DNA of 64,000 nt from Parelaphostrongylus tenuis. Its lineage: Eukaryota > Nematoda > Chromadorea > Rhabditida > Metastrongylidae. Shown here piece by piece: positions 12,140-24,906 of the stretch. The stretch is from contig JAHQIW010007343.1 in the NCBI GenBank assembly GCA_019055375.1, positions 91,803 through 155,802 on the forward strand, read 5' to 3'. How positions within the stretch are numbered: position 1 is the first letter of the stretch; every line of letters starts with the position of its first letter. A program made the position numbers and the translations under genes. The notes beneath the pieces were generated by a model. It had not been told where the DNA came from, did no database searches, and worked only from the letters and a program-made list of their open reading frames with translations.

Positions 12140-15100
12140 CTAAATGAGGGGATCAGGTCCTTCAAACCTCCATCTTACAAGAATCTTTTAACTGGAAATA
12201 AATACCCATTGTGGTTATAGGACATGTGGATGAATTAACGATACGGACATACCATCTTAGAGTGTAAAAAATCGCTTGTTTGAACAATTTATACCTGTTC
12301 CAATAACAATCTCGTTTTATCTATAGTGCTGACGTTTTCACATTAGATCGCCTCCATTCTATTGACATTTCTGCATGAAGAAAGTTTAGAGGAGTTGAAT
12401 CCTCCGTGGATACAATATTTGTCTTTTACCAATTCGTACACTTAGGTGCTGCACAAGCAGTTGACTCCAGATATTTACTTGGCTTTCTAGATTAGAGGAC
12501 TTTTAATTGTGTTGCACACCTGAAATGAGAATAGACTAGACTTTTCATTAAAATTATGATTTTCTGCAGATGAAATTTTGTAGACGATATCAATAGCACC
12601 ACTGAAGACAAAAGTCTTCTTTTACAAATGTAATTTCTCACCTAGCAATGCTATGACTCTTGATGAGCCCTTTCCCTCAAAAGCGTTTCCATGTTGAAAT
12701 CTTTCGAGTATTTCGTGCCTTATATTCTGGTGTTTCCTATTTGAATTCTACCATGGATCAAGGTATTACCTGTATCACTCCTATCTCTTTAATCATCAGA
12801 TCACGCAGTGGGACGCTCTATCAAGTCTCAATGTCTGAAAAGCACGAAGAGAGCCTTAATTTCCACGTAATGTCTTTTGATTTTTTCTACTTTTTTTAAC
12901 AGAGCGCGTCCGTGAGCCATTTTTCATTGTTTGCTTCGGGACTGATTATTACCTCGGCCACGCTATTGAGCTGTACAAAGTAAACCGAAGATATCGAGGC
13001 GTCGGCCTACTTAAATTTCTCAGTTCAAAGCTTGTTCAAGCTTACAATAGTTTTTATTAAATTGAATGTAATCCATCTAGACACCACACATCCACACATG
13101 CATTAATGACTTTGTCCAGATGTATATGGAAAGTGCAAAGAAATGTCTCATCAAAAATAGGAAACCTCTCACAGAGATTTATCGACTTCTCAAGGCCAAA
13201 ACACAGCCTCATCTACAAGGCGCTTACTCCTCGCATCCGTCATCTAGAAAATCGTCGCATTACCTCAAGAATAGCAACTTCGCGATTTTACTTTATAGGG
13301 ACTCCGAGAAAAAGCTTTTGGTGTGCTTTATGAATAAGTAATGATCCAGTATGACTACGCTAATTCCATCAATAATTCCGAGTTTTAGTATACTTTTGAG
13401 AATAAGAACGCGGCTTCCCTAAAATGGTATTTCAAAGTCTCTGCAAACGTGATTTGAAAATCTATTTCCTATTTATCTTACCTTCGCATCTCCAATCTCT
13501 TTTCTTTCGTTATTTTGTGTCATAGCCTACCACTGAAGCATGTGTAGTGCATCAGCAGTGGTGCGCGTTCAACCATTATTTGCTTTCGGCCATTTGAATC
13601 GAATTCGGAAGGAAGTCTAGAAATCCTTAAGCAAGGGTCGGTTCTGCAAGCGAGCTTAGGCTTTTGAGGAATATGGGTGTGAGAAAAGAAATCGAGTGGA
13701 AGAAGTGTTTCATCCGCCCATCAGATATGTGTGGTTGTGCGAAAGAAAATACTCAACCGCTCCCAATTATGTTCTTCATCACTTTGTTGAATAGTGAGCC
13801 TGTACTTGGACTTCGTTTCTACCCTGTGCTCTTCAAAACCTTATTCTGATCACAATGCAAATTATCTAGTTTTTTTTTTTTGGCTGTGCTACTAAAGCAG
13901 TACCAACGACAAAAGCAAGCGAAATGTCGCATGTTATTCTTCAACAATTTCCTTATACTTTTTTCACACATTCTTGTTCAATTTCTAGGAACAATTTTTT
14001 CATAAGTTGACAGCATTAGAAAAAAATCTCCAAATCACTCTTACTGAAATCATAGCCTTGGGTCACATAAATTGAGGTTCTCTGAATCGTTAATGACACG
14101 TCATTCATAACATCCAATTCTAATTTTTCTTAACATTTAGCTTACACTTTTTCTCGGCTTACGTGTGATGATATCTCATGCGTTACAGCTGTAAAAGAGT
14201 AATTCGGCAATTTTTTAGTTTTTCTCTGACTTGACTATTCAAACAACCGTCGTGTAATACGCATTGGAATTCACTTCTTCTTCCCCAAACTCTATGAAGT
14301 TCTGTTTTTTGATTTGCTCATTCAAACCAACATTTCTCCGCATGTATAATTCCGTAATATCATGAAGATACGAGCTTTCTATAACAGCTGAAGAGCAAAC
14401 ACTGAGATGCGTATGCGTTTGGATTCTGAAAATCGTTGAAGAATTTCTCAGAAAGACTATTAAAAGTAGCGAAATTTCACTGTGGCACTAGGTTTTCTTC
14501 AATTCAAGTCTGAGAATGATAGAATGGAGTAGTGCCTCAGTAGTGTATAACTGCATCTGGGTGAAAGATTTAATGTGAAAGAATCATCCTATAATCCCAT
14601 ATCCCATAAAGTATGTCCCACTCTTGGAATCGGTGTTGAATCAATAATCAGTAATCAGATTCCAGTCAGCAAACTGATTTCTCAAGATCATTGCCCTATA
14701 GTTCGCTTCACAAAATAGGAAAAGAGCCCAGAACACGCTGAAGAAGCCAAAAAATGATTTCATAGGGCCAAATTAACCATGTCCACGTAAACTTAAGCAA
14801 GCGCACCATAGCGCTGAGGTATAAACAATTCGAAAATATAAGGGAAAAAGAACCAAGATGATGACAACAAGCGCGTAAAATTAGATAAAATCGTGGAAAG
14901 AGGAGGCAAAATGAAAGATTCGAGACATTTAGTGGGCAGCACGAATGGTAATGAAGGATACAAAAATAAAATGCGATGAGAGAGAATGAAATAAAGCTAG
15001 TAATAGAAATGAACTATTACTAAAATAGAGAGATATCTACGAAGTATCGAGTAGATACAGAAAAGGAGAAAAGGATAACCTGACATTGAAAAGCAAGGTT

Positions 15101-15145
15101 ATATACTGATTACGAGAATAATATGGAATTAGAGGTTTCGGCAGC
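12140..15145. other. Stretch with no recognised feature
   Basis: Only short frames. Two overlapping 73-75 codon frames at 13106-13341 have no family resemblance and no clear splice bounds. A T10 run lies near 13870. Confidence 0.5.
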
Positions 15146-15149
15146 TGTC

Positions 15150-15395
15150 ACAGATTATTCATCTTATGTTGAAGCAAAATTTAGCTATGAACATAATTTC
15201 TTGTTTAACTGTTGATGACTGGTTCGTCGTAGCGTAGAAAGAGTGGTGGCAAAGCAAGCTTTGGCAGTGCAATTGGTCATGAACGCACCCACCGAAGGAG
15301 TGAAGTGCGGGTTCGAGTCCACCTGACGTTGAAGCTTTCACATCACTCAACATCATTGGGTATATCTGTAACATCACACGACCACTAAAAGCGGT
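15150..15395 (+). repeat. S3 tRNA-derived SINE-like copy
   Basis: It contains GCAGTGCAATTGGTCATGAA, then GTGCGGGTTCGAGTCC and CCTGACG, then the family tail TTTCACATCACTCAACATCA and GGGTATATCTG. The 5' flank (AGAGTGGTGGCAAAGCAAGC) corresponds to the flank of the right arm at 32.6 kb. This copy has only one head. Confidence 0.6.
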
Positions 15396-15399
15396 TAAA

Positions 15400-17670
15400 T
15401 AAAAAGAATTCTTGTCGATGGCATATCACTAAGCTTTTAGACGAGATTGTAGCTGATGCAAATGTCCACTAATGTGATTCGGCCAGTTATTTGACTCAAC
15501 TACGATGAAGGCAAAGGCAAGATTATGGGGATGAGTTCAAGGGAAGCAGTCAGCTCATTGTCGACCTCAACACTTCATTATTATTCCTGCCGAAAATTTT
15601 ACCAAACAAACCTGAAACTTGCTTCAATGTATGACACCTCTTAAATCGTGTACAAGAGGCGGAAGAATTGAAAGAATCGGACCCGGGCCCCGATCAAGGG
15701 TGACAAAATTCAACACATGCAGCGCTTACATCTTCACATTAGCCTTGAATAATTGTTATTATTCGACTGTGAGTGAAGGATTTTGCTGAAAACTATTCCA
15801 TTAAACATTTCTGCTACATGAATGATTTCGTTTATCGTATAAACTGCAATGGCTCCTCGAATAACGTGATAGCTTCTTTTGTAGCTGTTCTTTGCTCAAC
15901 TCTGCTCTTAGAATTGCCAAATTGCTATTGACATTAAGTTATCATTCCTATGAGACGCTCTGATGCGTAAAATACTGTGACCACGCGTCCTCATGTCATT
16001 CGTTTGCATGAAAACACAACAGTAGCCGCATCAACAATGATGTGCAGTTCTGGTGCCGGTTCTGCTAGCGACGACTTTTCTTCTAGAGCCTAATGCCCAG
16101 AAAAAAATCTTCATGCTACACGTTGAACAAGTGCTAGAGAAACATGTTTCTAAGCTGCACGCATTCGCTTTAGCACATCATCCGCTTCACGAGCGAAATA
16201 CCGGCTGTGTCCTGGCTTAGGTGGTGTTGACGTTTCCTCTCATCGCTTCTCACCCTCATCCGACTATACAACATCTTTCGTTGAGTTTTCACTCAATATG
16301 ATAGATTTTTACATTCTTTTCAAAATCACGTTATGTGAATGTAATTCACTCCGAAATTCATGCTGATACGACCTCTTTTATCACCTTTTTTTCCTTGAGA
16401 CCGCTGCACTGAGTGTAGGCTCGTAGGTCTCTAACCCAGGAGGTTTTTGGTGAGGGTAAAAAGCTTCAAGCCAAGTTCACTCTATACCACCTAACTTCAA
16501 CTACAGTAGAATCCTCTGATGACCTTATTTTGAACATCAACCATATTCAATCTTTGTTCTAAGCTCCACTTTCAGTTATCGCGTTGATGTTTATAAAGTC
16601 GGTATTTTTTTTAACTCACAGACGACACGTTCACCGTGTTACGCCAGCCTATGCAGCAGAGCTTATGCATAGCTATCTAGAATAGTGTCAAGCAATATGA
16701 GGAAAGACAAATTTCGGTGACTCGTGACCTGAAATTATTCGCGAACGAGTGAAATCGCTGCGATGTTACTTCGACAACCATAAAAGTCGAATCACCGAAG
16801 TGGACTTGGTCTGAACATTACACCTCGGTCATTAATGGCTCTCGTAAAGTGCGAGCCGTTCGTCACCAACGTATTGCGGGTCGTTATCGTTTCACTAACG
16901 TTTTGGTGATCGTCATAAAAAGAGACTTCGTTAGGAGAAAATACAAAAACCGAAATCAACCAAGGTCATAATGAAGTTCTAACGAATGGAACGCATGCAA
17001 TGAAAACGGCCTTCATTAGTTACAAACTCATCTCTCAGCTCATATTTCACCTTAATTGACTGAGAATAGTGAGAAACTACGTTAACTAGTTGGAGGTGCA
17101 TTCATCTCCTCTACTTTGCCACGTCGTTTCTCGCTATATCTCTTAGTTCCTCTAACATCAATTGTGGTTCATCATCCTGCTTCGATAAAATCGCGATATT
17201 CGTGGAGGATCTGCGGAAAGACCTCTCCATTCACATAGAAGCCGCTTTCGTTCAGTTAAGATACTCACTGCCTCCGTCAAGTCGCCTGAGGATTTGTGAT
17301 GAGAATCAGTGACGTTATCATAACCTTACTGTATCCTGTATCCTTTGCGATCCTCTTCAGATCTCTAGCAATCACTGGAGAAGTTGAACAGTAATGCTTT
17401 TATGGCTTTTAAGTAGCGAAAGTTCCATAGAATATATACGATCCTACATTTGAAGAGTGCACGGGAACGTTTTTCATACCGTTAATGGCATTCTGTACTT
17501 AGGAAAGATATCGATAATGTACCCATCATAGCCTTTAACAGAGCCTTTAGTGACAGAAGGCAATATTTTTATTTGAGTTGAACGCCTGAAATAAACGAAA
17601 ACTGTAGAAAATTGAATTTCCGCTGAAAAGTACAATTTTAACCAGTAGGTAAATAGGTGTGATATGGATA
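15400..17670. other. Stretch with no recognised feature
   Basis: No convincing coding exon, SINE head or palindrome was seen. No single frame is long enough to support a call. Confidence 0.5.
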
Positions 17671-17676
17671 GTTTAA

Positions 17677-18260
17677 AGTAAGAAAAAATCCAAGTGCAAC
17701 TTTATTGTGCTTACCTTGAACGAGGTATAACTTCGAACTCTTTGATATTATGATTGCTACATAATTCATTATGTACACAGAAAAGACCTAATAATTGCAA
17801 GCTTTTCTGATTCATCTATCATCTTCATTAATTCCTTGCTGCGTAAAACTGAGCTCATTTTTTTTATTTCATTCTATCGCAACTTGATGGGGGTCAAAAT
17901 ATTCCATGTCATCCGTATCGCTAATTCATTTTTACATGCAGGACCACCAGTTTCCATTCTTTCAAAAAGTGAGCTATAGAAGTAAGAAAAATTCCAGGTG
18001 CAACTTTATTGTGCTTATCTTGAACGAGGTATAACTTTGAACTCTTTGATATTATGACTGCTACATAATTCATTATGTACACAGAAAAGACCTAATAATT
18101 GCAAGCTTTTCTGATTCATCTATCATCTTCATTAATTCCTTGCTGCGTAAGACTGAGCTCATTTTTCTTATTTTATTCAATCGCAACTTGATGGGGCTCA
18201 AAATATTCCATGTCATCCGTATCGCTAATTCATTTTTTAAAAAGTGAGCTTTCTATAGAA
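17677..18260 (+). repeat. Direct tandem duplication, 304-bp period
   Basis: Two adjacent copies start AGTAAGAAAAA at 17677 and 17981. They share GGTGCAACTTTATTGTGCTT-like text, TACATAATTCATTATGTACA, GCAAGCTTTTCTGATTC and CAACTTGATGGGG. The second copy lacks about 30 bp present in the first (around 17936-17962, ACATGCAGGACCACC). Few substitutions separate them, so the duplication is fairly recent. No frame or RNA fold is evident inside it. Confidence 0.9.
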
Positions 18261-18264
18261 AAGT

Positions 18265-20505
18265 TCAGTCCAGGGCAAATATTCTTTCTTTATCCGTTTT
18301 GTGTAAATTTTCTCCATAAAAGTTTAGAATAGGTACTTCAAACGAGGTTCAAGAAAGTCCTCTCATTGAAAATAAAACAATCAGATTGTGTAGAATGATA
18401 AGCATTCTCTCATTGACTGCAATTACGTAAAAATTTTATCTACGATCTCATTTTTCTCTGTTTTGAAATGTATGGTAGTGTCTCATTTTCTTCCTTTATT
18501 TTGAATCCTAAGATCTTACTCACAGATCTAAAAAATTTTGCTGTTAGTACAGATGAAGCCGTGAAAAATAACGTGCAGAAGTTTAGAAGGATTCTTTACG
18601 TAAAAGCAAGATAAGTGTAAAATAAAATGATATATTCTGAGAAAAGTGGAACAAAATCCTTTATAATGATATTTTCTAACATTAATATAGTTTGATAACC
18701 GGAACTATTTGAAGTGGTTTAGGTGTACGATGTCTTTATGGAAATCCTGCCACATCCATATTTTATGCGACATTATATCATTTAACTCGCCAAAAATTAT
18801 GTAAAGCATGAACAGCTGTGAAGTACAATGGCTAGAACTGCGCTTCACAATACGCATGTTGGCACTTATTTGAAGTTCGTGACCTAAGCTAAACCACCTC
18901 CTCCATTCCTCTGGAGAGGACGAATTGTTATCAGACTTGCGGGGAAGGATAGAAGCAATGGTTTTCTGAATCATTGGACCTTAAAGACTCACTGCATAGG
19001 CCTAATATGCGTTCGATCTGCGCTAGGATTAGAGTTAAATGCATTTCTAATCTCTATAATATATATCAGCGCTATATCTATCATTGATGTAATTATGACG
19101 CTTGTATCAAAAAAAAAATAACCTTAGGCGTGTGTCATCTTGCTGTCTGACGTCGCAGAACAAGTCTTTATTAAGAGCAGCGTCACGTTTCTTTAAAGAT
19201 TAAAGATTTTTTGGTGATAGAAGTGACAAAGCAAACTAATTCAATAATAAGGGGGATCACAATGCTCTAAGCGTAAAACTTTCGCCATCCTTACATCCAC
19301 TGAATTAGTTCGACGTCATGAGTCTAATTAGGGCCTTTGTTAGAGTGAAAAAACGGCTAGTAAAGCTACGATGATATTGACGGTCAGAAGGCGCGCCCTG
19401 ATCATTTCTGAATTTGAAAAAGCCGGCAGATATTCATAATGAGGCGAGGCAATGGGGAGGCGTTGAGAGTATTATTTGGCGAACTATCTCGTATCATAAC
19501 AAGGGGCAGTGAAAAAAACCTTTTTTGGACCCTAAATAACATCAGTTGAGTTGACTGTTGTAGATGCCAACATTTGATCCGATGTTATCAGGACTGATGT
19601 AAGCCTCTGGTTTTAGGCTAAACAAGAATCAAGCTCCTGAAGACTATAAAGCATCGTTGTCTGACCCAGAACTTCTTGAAATAAACGGAGTGATTTTCAT
19701 GGAATTCCGTTTTCGCAGATCATATCACCTGGCGGCAGATGGTGGAATTGTAGGCGTTGAGATCGTGGAAGGAAATTTTATTTGCTACCTCTCAACGTCG
19801 CTTGTTATATATTCGCCAAAATACAAGATCTAGATTTCGAAATAAAAAAGCCATTGGTATATTCTTGAGAATGATAGCAATTAATGGGTTTTCATTCGAC
19901 CACATCATACGGATTTTCCATTACAGTAGTAGATCACAAAGGAATTGCGCGGGAACAGTTTATTTGGGCCCGACTTAGTCGTCGAAGTTCTCATTTTATG
20001 AGTTGTGTGATGCCTTTGCTGTTTCTCGTCAGTAATTGTTGATTGTTGTGGCAAGCAGACCCTCTACAAGACCTAACTGAGAAGCCTTCGCGGTGATTCG
20101 TTGTTTTTCACAATTTTCTTTTCCCAGAGATTTCCTCGAAACGTCTACAAGTTATTATGTGTATATATAATTCTCACCCTTCAATTTTTATTGGTTGGTT
20201 GATAACATTTTCGATGTGTATTTTATTGATAGAGGACTTATTATCCTCTATGAGTAACTCGATATCAGAGTCAAAATAAATTCATTTTGGTGAAAGCTCT
20301 ATTCGGTCACATGGACAACCACGCTCGTCACTTTTGGATCTGTAGTCCACTAGTTCGATTCGACAAATTTTCGCAATTATTTGCCTCAGCTCATATGTGT
20401 AGGGTCTGGGTGTATAGCAACATCCAGACACTGTAAAAAGTTCGTTGATTCACTGAAAATTTGGACTATGTATTTTATCGCTTAATTATTTGATATTAGG
20501 TATAA
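18265..20505. other. Stretch with no recognised feature
   Basis: Chance frames of 70-90 codons only (18705-18974 minus, 19757-19978 plus), without splice context or family motif. Confidence 0.5.
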
Positions 20506-20510
20506 TACGA

Positions 20511-20850
20511 AGGCGCGGTTGCACAGCGGTTAGTGGTGCAGAATATCAGAAAGCAAAGCATATCCGATGCACTGGTTCGATTCCTTTCCTAACACATTCC
20601 TGCAATCAGCCAACTCAATGCCTAGAAGCGTCGTAGCTAATCTATATCCGAAGCTGCAAGAAAAATTTCTTTGACTAGCATTCTACTACATTCGTAGGGA
20701 AGACTAAATCCTGATACAGGAGCCCAAGAAACCTGTAAATCTTCGAGGATTTTTGTGGAGGATGATTGCGAGATGTGGTGGAATCCGCACAGCGATTTGT
20801 AATGATGAGTCGTGTAAATCAGTAATAATAATAATATAGGGATCACACTG
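20511..20850 (+). repeat. S2 tRNA-headed SINE copy, best preserved head
   Basis: GGCGCGGTTGCACAGCGGTT with AGTGGTGCAG is an A-box-like start, and CACTGGTTCGATTCC is an intact B box. Then come CAATGCCTAGAAGCGTCGTA, TTTCTTTGACTAGCATTC, GTGGAGGATGATTGCG and the tail TGGAATCCGCACAGC, ending in an (AATA)n-like run. Confidence 0.75.
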
Positions 20851-22254
20851 TACGGATTACAACATTTCTTTCATCCTGTTGGCTTCTTCGCGTCCAACAT
20901 TCATGCGCGTGATTTTGGCCTTCTCAAGGATTTTCCGCCTTTGTCTTGAAAATCGATGAATGCTGGTCGAGTATATGCTCAATGGAGCCCTGAGATAGTT
21001 TTATTAGAGAGTTCCCATTTAGGGAGAGTGTACTTGCCCTAAAAAAGTCTGATAACATGTTCTCGAGCACGGAAGGATGAGAGGCTTGGCGGATCATGCT
21101 TGAGTTCAAACTAGTGTGAGGGCTGTTTCGCTTTCCGTCTAGCAAATGTGATCATTCCATCTGCTGCGCTCGCTCCCTCGTTTATCAGTTTTTATTTTAC
21201 GTTATTCGTGCATCCTAGTTTATATTTCGTATTTCGTCTAATTTAGGTGTTTTGTCGCTTCTGTTTCAAGTTGTTCTATGACGTACATATGTTTTTTTTA
21301 CTAATTAATTTTCTCAAGGAGCGCCTGTGACGGCGGTAGAGGGCTGTGCTGTTTCGCTGTGGATCTACTCAATCAATCCACAAAGAGTATGTTCTACTGC
21401 CAAGATGGATCACTACAGCAGTTAAGGTGCTTCTTTCCATTGGGTCTTCTTTTCGTATTATGGCAGACTGACCAGAAATTCCTCTCATAGTGTTAAAGCT
21501 CTAGTTTTGAAAATGATATCTCACAGCAGATTTCGCCTTCAGCGGAGAATGGACATAGTGTGTTGGAGCAAAATCAGTAGATCGAAGTGTTCTATAAGGT
21601 CGCGAAAAAGGGTCAGATTTAGATTTCCATCAGTACTAGACTGTATTGCATTAACTAGCAAAGCTTAGGTCTATTCATTACGTGGTCACTTTATGTGATC
21701 TCATGACTGATTTCATATGAGAGTTCGTTCTAAGATTCAATGATTCGGCCACTATAAAGGTCACCGGTATTATAACAATTTTTTTGACCAAGCTCTTTGG
21801 TGCTAATCAGTTTATGGAATAGAGTTTAGCTTTGTAGTGCATGATGTTAAAACCTCTTCATGTGATTCGTTATAATGACCATGCGTATGGACATCTTGGA
21901 GCAGCTTTTTTCCGTCGGTTCTGACCCTTTAGGGACGGCAGTTGATCTATCGCACAGCGCAACTCGCAAAAGGCGCGCGATTTCGTTATTCAATTAGTGT
22001 TTTTCCTCCATTTGAAAAGTCTTACTTAAAGCTTTTGTGTCACTCTGATACTTCATGATACCTTCTAAATGTTTATAAGTTTTTGTGCACATATAACTTT
22101 TTTGCGCGTCAAAAACTTTGAGTGCGAAACAGAATTTTAAAGCATTCTATAAATAGCCTGTTACGAAAGCAATTGAACATCGAAATTCTCGAAATTTGTG
22201 CTGTGGAATGGTAGTAAGAGTTTGACGAAGAGCCATATACAAGCCCCAGCCGAC

Positions 22255-22420
22255 CAATTGAAGCAAACTGAGTGTAAAACATAACTTTATTTTCGCTCCT
22301 ACACTGTAATAAAGGCTTTTTCAAAAAACAATCATATTGTTGAAATCGCAAGATCTGAGTTTTTGAGTAATTGCCAAGTGTACAAGAGAAAAGTTTTGTT
22401 CGGCGAGAAAGGGCTCCAAA
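22255..22420 (-). repeat. R2 dispersed repeat, reverse copy
   Basis: GAGTGTAAAACATAACTTTA, AAAGGCTTTTTCAAAAAAC and GAGTTTTTGAGTAATTGCC correspond, inverted, to the TTTTGCTTCACAC ... GCTTGAATCTCTGGC side of the 49.9-kb copy. Confidence 0.4.
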
Positions 22421-23485
22421 CAACCGTGTACTCATCTGATACATGTCGCTGCTTAAGAGTTAAAGCCTTTTTCGACCATGTAAGCATTCTTTTTTCGTTT
22501 CTGATTTATGAGATTCCAAAATGACTAGATTCTACCTCGTCGCTGATTACGTATTGCAGTAGAGATAAAGTGCTAGAACTTATTACGACTTCAGATCGTT
22601 ATTTTTCATATATACTACTCGATTTCACATGTTGATTTGATCCCAGGATATTCTGGAATCACATTCGTTTCCGTAGTCTTGAATCCGTCGTCCAAAAAGG
22701 TCTCCAAATTTGCGTATTAATGCAACTGACAGCCGAAATCTAAGCTTTCGAGTGATTACTATAGTCTAGCGCAAAGTTTCTGTCCAGTAAAAGGTTTTCC
22801 TCAAAATCCCTACTCCATAACAGAAATGATCCTTGGGGTCTTTAGTCAAATTGATGTGCTTGTATGCCGGTCTAGTAGTTACCTCTCGGAAACTAGGATG
22901 ACTATTCTGAATCTCTCCCAAGTCTTCATAGCAGACATTTATCTTCCTTTATGAATCAGAAGCTCTCTTCTCATACAAATGTGATATCAATTTGGTGATC
23001 TCGTAAGTATGAGGTTGATTAGTTCGGCCCACCTTCTCTAAGGAATTTCTGCCTCGATTAAATGATGTTGTTTTTAAGACTATGATAAATCGTTTTTGCT
23101 ATCGAAATGGGCTTCATCTCACAAACACTTGATAATTTATGAAAATTTATGAAAAGAGGAAATGTGTGACATGCGGTGTAAAACATCCATCAATATAAAC
23201 ATATCTCTAGAATGTTCTGTACTTTATCCAAATCCTTAAGTAGGAGACTGATGTTGAACTTACCTATAGGTTGTTAAAACTTAGCAAATTGCAATCATTA
23301 TTCTGATAACACTCACTTAATCTCTGATTTGTTGTTCTGCAGGGGATTGTTATCCTCTTCTGTTATGGGGCTCTATGCTTGCCACTTTTTCTCGGCTAAG
23401 AAGTGATACTTGCCAAATACTCGCGCAATATAGCGAACATAATTCTGCGAAAGTAAGCAACTGTGGATTTTCCCTCTTATTTTCA

Positions 23486-23720
23486 TCTCGTGGAGCGTCG
23501 TGGACGAGTGGTTGTGATGCACGATGCGGCGCCCGTGGGGCCTGACCTCACCTGCCTAACTTTCCGGCGGTTAACAACGATCGCCTGTGGAACGCGATGC
23601 CAGGCTATCCTCGAGACTGCATTGAGACGTGCTCAGTCAGTATTCTAATGACGTTTAGGAAGAAGACTAAAAACGAAATGAATGCTAGAAGTACTGCGAT
23701 CTGCACACTGGAAAAAGGAA
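23486..23720 (+). repeat. S2-like SINE copy
   Basis: The GC-rich head GGAGCGTCGTGGACGAGTGG with TTGTGATGCACGATGCGGC is tRNA-like in layout. It runs to CGGCGGTTAACAACGATCG and the S2-type tail AGTACTGCGATCTGCACACT. Confidence 0.45.
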
Positions 23721-24143
23721 ACACTGTGAAGACGGATTTTGAATTTCCAAAAGTATTGTTTTATCTCATGCTCTAAACTAGGCGAGAAGCTATTGACGAC
23801 TATCGCTATCATTCTCACTGTATACTCTTTTGGAATGTACACATTATCTGGTTATCTGTGGATTTCAAGCTTGTTAGCCCGTTTATATCTTGATAATGAA
23901 AGTTTTGGATGATATTACTGACATTTGATTAATGTGGTGTTAACTGCGCTCTCCATCTTTCATGGTCGATGAACACGTATTGCACTTTTTTCCACGTTAC
24001 TTTTGAAAACAAACTATAAATACAAAATATAAATCATTATTGGAATGTCATTTTGCTCAATATCATTGGACACGTCGTTGAAGTGTAAGAGTTCATAGTT
24101 TCTTGGCATATAAATATCCTCGTTATGATTCTAAAATTTTACC

Positions 24144-24167
24144 ACATGCATTGGAACCAATGCATGT
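24144..24167. repeat. Perfect 11-bp hairpin
   Basis: ACATGCATTGG, a two-base AA loop, then CCAATGCATGT. Short, perfect and isolated. No poly-T tail follows, so it is not terminator-like. Confidence 0.7.
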
Positions 24168-24480
24168 CATCCAACTTCAGAAAAGCTTCTCAACCCGTAG
24201 TAAGCTTATTAATTCAGGCTAAAAGTGCTAAGAACTGTGGAACATTGCCTTTAATGTACAAAATCTCTTATTCTATCGAGACGAAATCTTGATTTTATGA
24301 GTTTCTAGGAATCTTGAACAGGCCACAGAGTTTGTAGAACAAGAAAGCGGTGTTCGCCAACATACTGGTGATTGATTCATCTTGCATATCTTACGGCAGA
24401 AGTTTTCTCAAAATTTCCACATTTCTTAACTTCTTAAAGAAAGATTTTACTTCTGTGCTCCAGAATTAAATTTTGAATGA

Positions 24481-24906
24481 GTTGAAAAATGTGATGAAAC
24501 GTCTTATCAGGCTGTTCGAGCTTTGAAAAATTCTCAGCTGCCAAAAAATTATCTTGGTCGCAAAGCTGTTCAGAACTTGTGCGGCCTTTTTTGTGAAAGA
24601 TTTCAAGTTGATGTTTCTTCGTCGTTGATTATGAACAGAGGACTGCTCTCAAAATCTTGTAAATGTTATATCAAGCTCAATTTTGACTTGAAAAGAAAAG
24701 AGTGTGAATCGCTAAAAAATGCCGAGATTGAATGGCAGTTGGTCTTGGGAGTCTTTGAGGTCTTTTTTCGCAATTTCAAAATCGATAGACTATCGAATAA
24801 AATTCGTAAGGCTTACACCAATGCCTTTACGAATGAATTCAGAGATATCTTTACTCAAAAAATGAGCGATATATCTAACTTAAGTTTCTTCCCTGTATCT
24901 CTCTAA
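24481..24906 (+). CDS. Unidentified open frame, Lys/Phe-rich
   Basis: A frame of about 140 codons runs without stop from just after a TGA (24478-24480) to TAA/TAAG at 24904. It has no ATG in its first third, so it would have to be an exon. CTTATCAG at 24503-24510 is a possible acceptor, in phase 0. The product includes PKNYLGRKAVQNLCGLFCER, then MNRGLLSKSCKCYIKLNFDL and a basic, aromatic C-terminal half ending SFFPVSL. There is no signal peptide or membrane segment. I do not recognise the family. It is the longest frame in the window that is not a low-complexity artefact, which is weak support for being real. Confidence 0.3.
   Translation, partial: VEKCDETSYQAVRALKNSQLPKNYLGRKAVQNLCGLFCERFQVDVSSSLIMNRGLLSKSCKCYIKLNFDLKRKECESLKNAEIEWQLVLGVFEVFFRNFKIDRLSNKIRKAYTNAFTNEFRDIFTQKMSDISNLSFFPVSL

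Noticed and set aside
22109..22444. 111-codon minus-strand frame
   Set aside because: It covers a reverse copy of the R2 repeat and has no splice context.
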